Source: Rhizobium sp. L1K21 (GTDB lineage Bacteria > Pseudomonadota > Alphaproteobacteria > Rhizobiales > Rhizobiaceae). From it: a stretch of DNA of 64,000 bases. The number at the start of each line of letters is the position of its first letter. The stretch's first letter is position 1. Location of the stretch: assembly GCF_024055895.1 (NCBI RefSeq), contig NZ_JAMXLE010000001.1:1426001-1490000 (forward strand), read 5' to 3'. The position numbers were made by a program, and so were the translations under genes. This document shows, piece after piece, positions 18,594-26,260 of the stretch. The notes beneath the pieces are model-generated. The model did not search any database, was not told the origin of the DNA, and was given only the letters and a program-made list of their open reading frames with translations.

Positions 18594-19817
18594 ATGGAAG
18601 AATTTCACAAGGTCCGGCGTTTGCCGCCATACGTTTTCGAACAGGTGAACCGTTTGAAGGCGAGCGCGCGAGCGGCGGGTGCCGACATCGTCGACCTCGG
18701 CATGGGCAATCCCGATCTGCCAACCAACCAGTTTATCGTCGATAAGCTGATCGAGACAGTTCAGCGGCCCGATACGCATGGTTATTCTGCGTCCAAGGGA
18801 ATTCCAGGGCTGCGACGCGCGCAGGCAAATTATTATGAGCGCCGTTTCGGTGTGAAGCTGAACCCTGACACACAGGTGGTGGCGACCCTTGGCTCGAAGG
18901 AAGGCTTTGCTAATATGGCCCAGGCCATCACCGCGCCGGGCGATGTGGTGCTCTGCCCCAATCCTTCCTATCCGATCCACGCTTTCGGCTTTCTCATGGT
19001 CGGCGGTGCGATCCGCTATATTCCCGTTGAGCCGGATGACGAATTCTTCCGGGCCCTGGAGCGGGCGATCATTCATTCGATCCCGAAACCCATCGCCATG
19101 GTGATCTGCTATCCGTCCAATCCGACGGCAACCGTGGTGGAACTCGAATTCTACAAGGAGGTTGTGGCCTTTGCGAAGAAGCACGATGTTTTCGTGCTCT
19201 CTGACTTGGCCTATTCGGAAATCTACTTCGACGGAAAGCCTACCCCGTCTATCCTGCAGGTGCCGGGCGCGATGGATATCGCTGTGGAATTCACATCCAT
19301 GTCGAAGACATTTTCGATGGCGGGCTGGCGTATGGGATTTGCGGTCGGCAATGAGCGGCTGATTTCGGCGCTGACCCGTGTCAAATCCTATCTTGATTAT
19401 GGTGCTTTCACGCCGGTGCAGGTGGCGGCAACGGCGGCCCTGAACGATCCGGACATCGACAAGCACATTGACGAAGTGCGTCAGACCTACAAGCGTCGGC
19501 GGGATGTTCTGGTGGACAGCTTTGGCCGCGCCGGCTGGGATGTGCCGCCGCCGGCAGCCTCCATGTTCGCCTGGGCGCCCATTCCGGAGAAATTCAAGCA
19601 TCTTGGCAGCCTGGAGTTTTCAAAGCTCCTGATCGAAAAGGCCGATGTGGCGGTTGCACCGGGTATCGGATTTGGCGAGCATGGCGATGGCTTCGTGCGT
19701 ATCGCCCTTGTGGAAAATGAGCATCGCATTCGTCAGGCTGCGCGCAATATCAAGCGTTTCCTGGGAACGGCGGACGAAACGCTGCACAACGTGGTTTCGC
19801 TCGACGCGCGCCGCTGA
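18594..19817 (+). CDS. PLP-dependent aminotransferase (AlaC/LL-DAP-AT-like)
   Basis: This class I/II aminotransferase of 407 residues resembles AlaC-type glutamate-pyruvate aminotransferases and the LL-diaminopimelate aminotransferase branch. Visible blocks are DLGMGNPDLPT near the N-terminus, GYSASKGIPGLR, NPSYPIHAFG, YPSNPTATV and DLAYSEIYFDG. The PLP-lysine block is SMSKTFSMAGWRMGF, and the C-terminal carboxylate-binding arginine is in GFVRIALV. It precedes homoserine dehydrogenase on the same strand, so the two may serve aspartate-family and alanine metabolism. Exact substrates cannot be fixed from sequence. Confidence 0.88.
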   Translation: MEEFHKVRRLPPYVFEQVNRLKASARAAGADIVDLGMGNPDLPTNQFIVDKLIETVQRPDTHGYSASKGIPGLRRAQANYYERRFGVKLNPDTQVVATLGSKEGFANMAQAITAPGDVVLCPNPSYPIHAFGFLMVGGAIRYIPVEPDDEFFRALERAIIHSIPKPIAMVICYPSNPTATVVELEFYKEVVAFAKKHDVFVLSDLAYSEIYFDGKPTPSILQVPGAMDIAVEFTSMSKTFSMAGWRMGFAVGNERLISALTRVKSYLDYGAFTPVQVAATAALNDPDIDKHIDEVRQTYKRRRDVLVDSFGRAGWDVPPPAASMFAWAPIPEKFKHLGSLEFSKLLIEKADVAVAPGIGFGEHGDGFVRIALVENEHRIRQAARNIKRFLGTADETLHNVVSLDARR

Positions 19818-19830
19818 TTGATGTTTCCTG

Positions 19831-19868
19831 GAGCTCCCGCCCTGCAGACGGGGGCTTCTCTCTTTCTT
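19831..19868 (+). terminator. Probable terminator after the aminotransferase gene
   Basis: GCTCCCGCC and GACGGGGGC form an imperfect GC-rich stem (one mismatch, one G-U) with a CTGCA loop at about 19833-19855. It is followed by the pyrimidine run CTTCTCTCTTTCTTC. It lies 14 bp after the stop codon. This suggests that hom has its own promoter in the remaining 230 bp. Confidence 0.5.
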
Positions 19869-20101
19869 CAAGACTTCTTTTGCTGGCAGACATTCGGTTC
19901 CAGGTGTGACGCTTACAGCGAATTTGCAAATTAATGCCGCTACGCCCGCAGAGGACCCTCAAGCAGACTTGCAAAGCGCATGCTTCCTCCAATACAAGAC
20001 GCTCACTTTCCCGATGGTTCCGGCTGCGGCGGTTGACCATTCGGGTGTCTTATGATGCACGGGTAACCGATCTGCGTCTGTCGAACAAACAGGAATGAAC
20101 A

Positions 20102-21415
20102 ATGGCTGATGCCCTGAAGATTGGCATTGCGGGCTTGGGCACTGTGGGTGCCTCGCTTGTCAGAGTGATCAAGGAACGTGAAAACCTGCTGACTGTCTCG
20201 TGCGGCCGGCCGATTCAGGTCGTGGCGGTGAGCGCGCGCGACCGGACGCGTGACCGTGGGATCGATATTTCCACTTTTGAGTGGTTCGACGACCCGGTTT
20301 CCATGGCTGAAAGCGCAGATATTGATGTGTTTGTGGAATTGATCGGCGGTGAGGGTGGTGCTGCTCACGCGTCCGTCGTCAAAGCGCTGTCGCGCGGTCT
20401 CCATGTGGTGACAGCCAACAAGGCGCTTCTGGCCAAGCACGGCATTGCGCTTGCTGCACAGGCAGAAGAGAAGTCGGTCATACTCAATTTTGAAGCTGCC
20501 GTTGCCGGCGGCATTCCGGTGATCAAGGTGCTGCGCGAGTCGCTGACCGGCAATACCGTCAACCGGGTGCAGGGGATTATGAACGGAACCTGCAACTATA
20601 TCCTCACCAAGATGGAGGATGAGGGGCTTGGCTTTGAGGAATGCCTGGCCGAGGCCCAGCGTCTCGGCTACGCCGAAGCCGATCCGACCTTCGATATTGA
20701 AGGAAACGACACAGCACACAAGCTGGCGATCCTGACCAGCCTTGCCTTCGGTTGCGAGATTTCGTCTGACGATATCTATATGGAAGGTATCACCAATATC
20801 ACCATCGAGGATATCGAGGCGGCACGAGAGCTTGGCTATGCAATCAAGCTTCTCGGGATGGCGCAGCGTGCCGAGGGGGGCATTGAACAGCGCGTGCACC
20901 CCACACTGGTGCCGCTTGATTCCGAAATTGCGCAGGTCGAAGGCGTGACCAATGCGGTTGCAATCGAATCCGATATCCTGGGTGAACTGTTGATGGCAGG
21001 CCCAGGGGCTGGCGGCAAGGCGACGGCCTCTGCCGTGCTCGGCGACATTGCCGATATTGCCAAGAGCCGCCCCGGCTTGCAAACCGCGCCGCCGCTGGGG
21101 CGTCCTGTCAAGGTGCTCGAACCTTATCGCCGCGCGCGGATGCGGGCGCATGAGGGTGGCTATTTCATCCGCCTGTCGGTGGAAGACCGGGCAGGGGTGT
21201 TTGCCAATATCGCAACGCGAATGGCCGAACACGAAATCTCGCTGGAATCGATCATGCAGCGTGGCAAGCCGGACAAGAACGGTGCGCAGACCATTATTCT
21301 GGTCACCCATGAGACGACGGAAGAATCCGTTCGCAATGCGGTTTCGCTCATCAGCGCAGAAGGCTATCTTGCGTCCAAACCGCAGGTTATTCGCATCGAA
21401 AGACCGATTGGATAA
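20102..21415 (+). CDS. hom: Homoserine dehydrogenase
   Basis: This NAD(P)-dependent enzyme reduces aspartate semialdehyde to homoserine for threonine and methionine synthesis. The 437-residue protein has the Rossmann loop GLGTVGASLV at about 10-19 and the NKALLAKHG and NGTCNYIL blocks. The catalytic region is AEADPTFDIEGNDTAHKLAIL. A C-terminal ACT domain (about 350-430, from GGYFIRLSVEDRAGVFANIA) probably senses threonine. A good AGGA sits upstream of the ATG. It is followed only 37 bp later by recJ. Confidence 0.95.
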   Translation: MADALKIGIAGLGTVGASLVRVIKERENLLTVSCGRPIQVVAVSARDRTRDRGIDISTFEWFDDPVSMAESADIDVFVELIGGEGGAAHASVVKALSRGLHVVTANKALLAKHGIALAAQAEEKSVILNFEAAVAGGIPVIKVLRESLTGNTVNRVQGIMNGTCNYILTKMEDEGLGFEECLAEAQRLGYAEADPTFDIEGNDTAHKLAILTSLAFGCEISSDDIYMEGITNITIEDIEAARELGYAIKLLGMAQRAEGGIEQRVHPTLVPLDSEIAQVEGVTNAVAIESDILGELLMAGPGAGGKATASAVLGDIADIAKSRPGLQTAPPLGRPVKVLEPYRRARMRAHEGGYFIRLSVEDRAGVFANIATRMAEHEISLESIMQRGKPDKNGAQTIILVTHETTEESVRNAVSLISAEGYLASKPQVIRIERPIG

Positions 21416-21452
21416 TTGCATTCTGCAACATTAGACAGGAGGCCCGGCTGAC

Positions 21453-23258
21453 ATGGCGGTAAGTGCCGATCCGGTTAACCGGGCCTTTCTGGATGTGGAG
21501 AATTCCGCAAAGGGTCAGCGATGGGTGGCGCGTGCGGATGGTGCTGCGCAAAACCAGGCGCTCGCGATGTCGCAGCGTCACGGCATTCCCGAACTCGTGG
21601 CGCGCGTGCTGGCCGGGCGTGGCGTTCACGCCGATGAGGCTGAGCGGTTCCTTGATCCCACGATTCGGCAATTGATGCCTGATCCTTTTACGATGACGGA
21701 TTGTGAGTTGGCCGCGCAGCGGATTGCCGATGCGGTGTCGCGCGGCGAACGTGTAGCAATCTTCGGCGACTACGATGTCGACGGGGCGTCGTCATCGGCG
21801 CTCATGTGGCGTTTTCTCCATCATTTCGGCATTGCTGCAGAAATCTATATCCCCGACCGGATATTCGAAGGTTATGGCCCCAATCCGGCAGCGATCAGCC
21901 ACTTGATAGAGAAGGGCGCTCAACTGATCGTAACCGTGGACTGCGGGACTACGAGCCTGGAGGCGCTGGATGCTGCCAAAGCGCGTGGTGTTGATGTCGT
22001 GGTGTTGGACCACCATCAGGTCGGCCATAGCCTGCCGCACGCGCTGGCGATCGTTAATCCCAACCGCGAGGACGATCTTTCCGGGCTTGGTCACCTTTGC
22101 GCCGCGGGTGTCGTCTTTATGGTTCTGGTTGGCGCTTTGCGGATCCTGCGGGCGGCAGGAGACAAGCGCGCGGAAACGCTTGATCTCTTGTCCTGGCTTG
22201 ATCTGGTCGCGCTGGCGACGGTGTGCGACGTGGTGCCGCTCAAAGGGCTCAACCGCGCCTATGTGGTGAAGGGACTGATTGCTGCGCGCCATCAGAACAA
22301 TGCGGGCCTTGCAGCGCTTTTTCGCGTGGCGGGCCTGAGCGGGCCGGTGACACCCTATCATTTCGGATTTCTGGTTGGACCGCGGATCAATGCCGGTGGC
22401 CGCGTTGGCGATGCCGGGCTCGGAAGCCGGCTCCTGACGATGGAGGCGGGCGCGGATGTGGATGCGATCGCTGAGCAGCTCGATCAATTGAACCGCGAAC
22501 GCCAGGCCATGGAGGTTGAGATGCTGGCCGAGGCGGAGGCCGAGGTGCTGGCTGCCTACGGTGATGGTAGCGGCGCTTCCGTGCTGGTGACGGCTAGCTC
22601 GACATGGCATCCCGGCGTGGTTGGTCTTCTCGCTTCACGGCTCAAGGACAAGTTTCATCGCCCTGCATTTGCCATCGCGTTTGACCCTTCGGGCAAGGGC
22701 GCCGGCTCAGGCCGCTCCATTGCGGGGTTTGATATTGGCCAGATGGTGCGCGCGGCTGTGGATGAGGGGATTCTCGTCAAGGGTGGCGGTCATGCGATGG
22801 CAGCAGGTCTGACGGTCGAAAAAGCAAAGCTCGGACAGTTGCGCGCCTTTTTCGAAGAGCGTTCGCAAAAGGCCGTGGCTGGTCTTATCGAAACGCGGGT
22901 TTTGAAGATCGATGGCGCGCTTTCCGCATCGGGCGCGACCCTGCAGCTCGTGGATCAGCTGGATCAGGCCGGTCCCTACGGGGCGGGCCATCCGCAGCCG
23001 ATTTTCGCACTGCCCTCGCACACAGTGCGGGATGCGCGCCAGGTGGGCAGAGACCATGTGAAGGTGACACTTGAAAGTCCAGATGGCCGCAGCCGTCTCG
23101 ACGTTATTGCCTTTCGCGCCATTGAGACGCCGCTTGGCGATCTGCTGCTCAATGCGCGCGGCCAACGTCTGCATGTGGCGGGTTCAATCAGTGCAGATCA
23201 TTGGCAAGGCTCAAGGCGCATTCAGCTGCGCGTCATGGATGCAGCCAAAGCGATGTGA
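21453..23258 (+). CDS. recJ: Single-strand DNA 5'-3' exonuclease RecJ
   Basis: RecJ resects 5' single-stranded DNA in recombination and mismatch repair. The 601-residue DHH-superfamily protein shows GDYDVDGASSSAL (motif I, Asp near 106-110), the VVLDHHQVG motif III near 187, and the DHHA1 part with GGGHAMAAG. A C-terminal OB-like region (QAGPYGAGHPQPIF) follows. An AGGAGG element lies about 10 nt upstream of the ATG. It is intact and of normal length. Confidence 0.95.
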   Translation: MAVSADPVNRAFLDVENSAKGQRWVARADGAAQNQALAMSQRHGIPELVARVLAGRGVHADEAERFLDPTIRQLMPDPFTMTDCELAAQRIADAVSRGERVAIFGDYDVDGASSSALMWRFLHHFGIAAEIYIPDRIFEGYGPNPAAISHLIEKGAQLIVTVDCGTTSLEALDAAKARGVDVVVLDHHQVGHSLPHALAIVNPNREDDLSGLGHLCAAGVVFMVLVGALRILRAAGDKRAETLDLLSWLDLVALATVCDVVPLKGLNRAYVVKGLIAARHQNNAGLAALFRVAGLSGPVTPYHFGFLVGPRINAGGRVGDAGLGSRLLTMEAGADVDAIAEQLDQLNRERQAMEVEMLAEAEAEVLAAYGDGSGASVLVTASSTWHPGVVGLLASRLKDKFHRPAFAIAFDPSGKGAGSGRSIAGFDIGQMVRAAVDEGILVKGGGHAMAAGLTVEKAKLGQLRAFFEERSQKAVAGLIETRVLKIDGALSASGATLQLVDQLDQAGPYGAGHPQPIFALPSHTVRDARQVGRDHVKVTLESPDGRSRLDVIAFRAIETPLGDLLLNARGQRLHVAGSISADHWQGSRRIQLRVMDAAKAM

Positions 23259-23350
23259 TTTTCTTTTCTAAGACTTTGAAATAAAAGCCTATTTCTATTT
23301 TTTAGCCTGCAGTTGGTTGACTCGGTAGGATCAGTCTTGCACCTTTAACC

Positions 23351-23378
23351 TGTCCGGCGGGGACAAATTGGCCGGACA
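23351..23378. promoter_or_regulatory. Palindrome upstream of cysteine-rich lipoprotein gene
   Basis: TGTCCGGC (23351-23358) and GCCGGACA (23371-23378) are perfect 8-bp arms separated by 12 bp, ending 36 bp before the GTG start of the lipoprotein gene. A third half-motif, GGACA, sits inside the spacer at 23361-23365. It could be an operator or a hairpin in the 5' leader. The repeat is seen directly; its role is not known. Confidence 0.35.
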
Positions 23379-23414
23379 AGCACATGTTTTGTTTCAATTG
23401 TGTTGGGGGTTTAG

Positions 23415-24185
23415 GTGAAAACTAACATTAATTATTTTGCCGTGGTGGCGCTTGCTGCCATGGGAATCGTGCTTGCGTCCTGCCAGACAGAAGGCGGGGG
23501 GAATAGCACAGGCACAGGCAAGGGTCGTTGTTCTGCAGAAAATACTGCTAAGTTGATCAAGGCGATCGACATTTTGGGGGCGAGAGGGTTCAAACCCGGC
23601 GAAATCTTAAGCATCGTTGGAAAGTCGGCGGGTGAACTTGGGTGCAAACGCGATTTCTACAGTCAAGCTTGGTACAAATATTTTAACGAAAAATATCCCC
23701 AGCCCAGTGATGGAATTGCAGGGGACTCGTCCTACAATATCAAAACTGGCGCACTTTATGACTATGCCAATCCTGTTTCCGTCGCGCAGTCGATGCCTTC
23801 TTGCTATCGCAACGGAAACCCAGAGCGTGATTGCAACCCCACTTATCACCCGATGTTCGGGGACGATAAAACCTATCCCACCGACTTTTCCAAGCCAACG
23901 CGTTGCGGTCGCGATCCTGGCGGTAACAGGGTCTGCGATTATCAGATGCCACCCAGGTCCTGCCGCATGACGGCTGATTGGAAAAGAGCTTGCCGACTGA
24001 AGAAGAATGCCGTGGACTTTTGTTGGACCTACGCCAAGGGGGATATTCCGATGATCCCGGACAGCAATGTCGGTGGAATGTTCAATCTTGCCAAGGCCAA
24101 GCGCACCGATGAAGCCAAGATGACTCCAAAAGCGCCCAAAGTTCAGGGCGCCTATTGTGATCCAATCGAGAAGTTCGGTGGTTAA
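23415..24185 (+). CDS. Cysteine-rich lipoprotein, hypothetical
   Basis: The 256-residue protein starts at a GTG with a G-rich Shine-Dalgarno region. It has a lipoprotein signal (hydrophobic 7-20, lipobox LASC with Cys 23). The mature part has a glycine/serine linker, then a region with ten further cysteines, an even number that fits disulfide bonds in the periplasm. Motifs such as SCYRNGNPERDCNPTYHP and RCGRDPGGNRVCDY suggest a compact cross-linked fold, but I recognise no family. The DNA is AT-richer than recJ (23 G/C of 60 at 23641-23700 against 38 of 60 at 22741-22800), hinting at transfer. The caspase-like gene follows. Confidence 0.75.
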   Translation: MKTNINYFAVVALAAMGIVLASCQTEGGGNSTGTGKGRCSAENTAKLIKAIDILGARGFKPGEILSIVGKSAGELGCKRDFYSQAWYKYFNEKYPQPSDGIAGDSSYNIKTGALYDYANPVSVAQSMPSCYRNGNPERDCNPTYHPMFGDDKTYPTDFSKPTRCGRDPGGNRVCDYQMPPRSCRMTADWKRACRLKKNAVDFCWTYAKGDIPMIPDSNVGGMFNLAKAKRTDEAKMTPKAPKVQGAYCDPIEKFGG

Positions 24186-24228
24186 GGCTGACATTCTTGG
24201 AGCGTTTTTTATGGCGCTTTGAAGATCG

Positions 24229-24252
24229 GCCCAGGCAGTCTTCTGCCTGGGC
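24229..24252. terminator. Perfect hairpin between lipoprotein and metacaspase genes
   Basis: GCCCAGGCAG (24229-24238) and CTGCCTGGGC (24243-24252) form a perfect 10-bp stem with a TCTT tetraloop, 44 bp after the lipoprotein stop. The following bases (GTAGTTTC) are only weakly T-rich, so it may be a partial terminator or an mRNA 3' end stabiliser rather than a strict stop. Confidence 0.5.
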
Positions 24253-24311
24253 GTAGTTTCAGAAGATTTAGCTTGCTCTGAACATTTCATAGAAGATCGA
24301 GGAGGAACGCC

Positions 24312-25772
24312 TTGTTTCTTGCATCATGGCTTCAGAAGCCGGCAGCGGGCTGGTTGCCGTGGCTTTTACTCGCATTCGTTCTGACGTCTATTTTTGGCTC
24401 TATGGCGCGGGCCGAGGATAACGTCTTTCAGGACGCCGGCAAGCGGGTGGCGCTGGTGATCGGCATCTCGCAATATGAGAATGCGCCCTCTCTGGTGAAC
24501 CCGACAAACGACGCCGGGCTGATTGCTAAGACGCTGCGAACGCTGAAATTCGATGTTATCGAAGTGATTGATCCCTCATTGGACAATATCGCTGAAGCAA
24601 GGCGGACATTTGTCGACCGACTGGAGGGCAGCGACATTGCATTCTTCTACTATGCCGGACACGCCGTGCAGATCGACAACATCAACTATATTGTGCCGCG
24701 CGACGCACTTTTTGATCAGCCCGCGACGATTTTCACCCAATTGCAGGCGGTGACGGAAATCATTGATGAAATGGACAGGTTGGCGAAGACCAAGCTGATC
24801 GTTTTGGATGCGTGCCGGAACAATCCATTTGAGGAGATACTTGAGACCGCATTTGCCGAGGATAGCCAGGGACATTCGGTCGGCAGAGGGCTTGCTGCCA
24901 TTGATCGCACAGCCAACCTTGAAAAACCTGAAAGCAGCGGCTTCAATACCTATGGCAGCGTGATTGCCTTTGCCGCCGCACCAGGCAAGACTGCAACGGA
25001 TGGCGAGGGTGGTAACAGCCCCTATACGGCGGCTCTGGCGCGCGAAATGGTGCGGCCCGGTGTCGAGGTGGGTCAGATGTTCAGATCAGCGGCTGCCAAC
25101 GTCGTGAAGGCGACTGCGGGCGAACAAAGACCGGAATATCTGGTGCGACTCACGGATGAGGTTTTCCTTTCGCGGCCTCAGCCATCCGATTGCGACTATT
25201 TCGCGATTGCCCCTTTCAATCAGGTTGGCATTCCAGGTGTTGAATTCGACAAGATAAAGCCCTCCAAGGCTATTCCGTCGTGTCAGGATGCGCTTGCCGA
25301 AGAGCCGGACCATCCGCGCTTCTTACACAATCTCGGTCGGGCCTATGACGCTGCGGCTCAATATGACAAGGCTGTTGAATATTACAAGAAGTCGGCAGAT
25401 CTTGGCTATGTTCCTGCGTTTTCAACGCTTGGGGTGATGAACATCAATGGACAGGGGACTGAGCAGAATTTCCATGAGGGTGTGAAGCTGCTCAAGCATG
25501 CCGCAGGCCTTGGCTACCGGATGGCCAAATTGGCACTCCGCAACCAGGACTTTACCGTTCTTTTCAGGAAGGATGAATTCAAGAGGCTCCAGGCGGCGCT
25601 AAAGACAGAGGGCTATTACGATGGCCCAGTGGATGGCGACTTCGGGCCTAAATCTCTGGCTGCGTTGCGTTCATTCCAGGATGCGCATCAATTGGCGGCC
25701 AATGGCGGCACATTGGAAACGCTCGACGCACTCAACCTCATCGATGCCATACCGCATTACGAGTTGAATTGA
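24312..25772 (+). CDS. Secreted metacaspase-like protein with Sel1-like and peptidoglycan-binding regions
   Basis: A 486-residue exported protein. The start is TTG, justified by AGGAGG six bases upstream and by the lack of an in-frame ATG. A signal sequence with a hydrophobic core (15-30) ends at ARA-ED. Residues 45-285 form a caspase/peptidase C14 p20-like domain with the catalytic dyad visible: His 117 in FYYAGHAV and Cys 168 in LDACRNNPF. About 330-410 contains TPR/Sel1-type helices, including YDKAVEYYKKSADLGYVPAF. About 424-475 matches a peptidoglycan-binding domain (YYDGPVDGDFGPKSLAALRSFQ). It probably acts in the periplasm near the cell wall; no substrate can be named. Confidence 0.88.
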   Translation: MFLASWLQKPAAGWLPWLLLAFVLTSIFGSMARAEDNVFQDAGKRVALVIGISQYENAPSLVNPTNDAGLIAKTLRTLKFDVIEVIDPSLDNIAEARRTFVDRLEGSDIAFFYYAGHAVQIDNINYIVPRDALFDQPATIFTQLQAVTEIIDEMDRLAKTKLIVLDACRNNPFEEILETAFAEDSQGHSVGRGLAAIDRTANLEKPESSGFNTYGSVIAFAAAPGKTATDGEGGNSPYTAALAREMVRPGVEVGQMFRSAAANVVKATAGEQRPEYLVRLTDEVFLSRPQPSDCDYFAIAPFNQVGIPGVEFDKIKPSKAIPSCQDALAEEPDHPRFLHNLGRAYDAAAQYDKAVEYYKKSADLGYVPAFSTLGVMNINGQGTEQNFHEGVKLLKHAAGLGYRMAKLALRNQDFTVLFRKDEFKRLQAALKTEGYYDGPVDGDFGPKSLAALRSFQDAHQLAANGGTLETLDALNLIDAIPHYELN

Positions 25773-25807
25773 TGGCTCTTTCGAGCATAAGCAATTTTGC
25801 GGAAGTG

Positions 25808-25882
25808 TGGCACGCCCTAGGGGAATCGAACCCCTCTTTCCAGAATGAAAATCTGGCGTCCTAACCGATAGACGAAGGGCGC
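25808..25882 (-). tRNA. tRNA-Glu (UUC), copy 1
   Basis: Read on the minus strand, the 75-nt sequence folds as a tRNA with a GCGCCCT/AGGGCGT acceptor stem, a CCAGA/TCTGG anticodon stem and a loop carrying TTC (Glu). The T-arm is GGGG-TTCGATT-CCCC and the 3' CCA is encoded. It is identical in body to the copy 253 bp away. Confidence 0.96.
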
Positions 25883-26060
25883 GTGCGCTTTGTGGCGGTC
25901 TTATATGCAGGCTTCCCGAATGCTGCAAGAGGGAAAACACACTTGTGCGTGATTTTTTTGAAATGGTGGAGACTGCGTGCAAATCACTTGCTTTAAAAGG
26001 CTAAAATACTTTTCTTCTCAGTGCTTAACCGAGCGAATTTAATTTCTAACATTAAGGGGG
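25883..26060. other. Spacer between the two tRNA-Glu genes
   Basis: The first about 30 bases (25883-25913) nearly match 26136-26166, the 5' flank of the second tRNA gene. They share a core around GTTTGTGGCGGTCTTATA-like sequence. The rest is AT-rich (for example 25981-26050) and contains no gene, hairpin or insertion sequence that I can recognise. Confidence 0.6.
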
Positions 26061-26135
26061 TGGCACGCCCTAGGGGAATCGAACCCCTCTTTCCAGAATG
26101 AAAATCTGGCGTCCTAACCGATAGACGAAGGGCGC
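26061..26135 (-). tRNA. tRNA-Glu (UUC), copy 2
   Basis: This 75-nt minus-strand copy matches the first base for base, with anticodon TTC and encoded CCA. About 30 bp of 5' flank (26136-26166) is also nearly identical to the flank of copy 1, while the 3' flanks differ. That pattern fits a recent local duplication that included the promoter side. Confidence 0.96.
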
Positions 26136-26260
26136 GTGCGGTTTGTGGCGGTCTTATAGTCAGGCGCGCATTTTACCGCAAGCGGCAAAAGCGTATTTTT
26201 TCAAAAAACTTTCACAAAATAGCCGGCCTTCTCGTCACCGCTGAAAACGGCACCGGCAAA

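Noticed and set aside
20003-21421. Open frame of 472 codons opposite hom
   Set aside because: hom is complete and motif-rich on the plus strand. The antisense translation has no recognisable domain and is rich in His, Arg and Cys, typical of shadow frames.
25883-26060. CRISPR or integrative repeat between the tRNA-Glu genes
   Set aside because: Only two repeat units are present and they are tRNA genes with flanks. No spacer-repeat pattern or integrase gene is visible.
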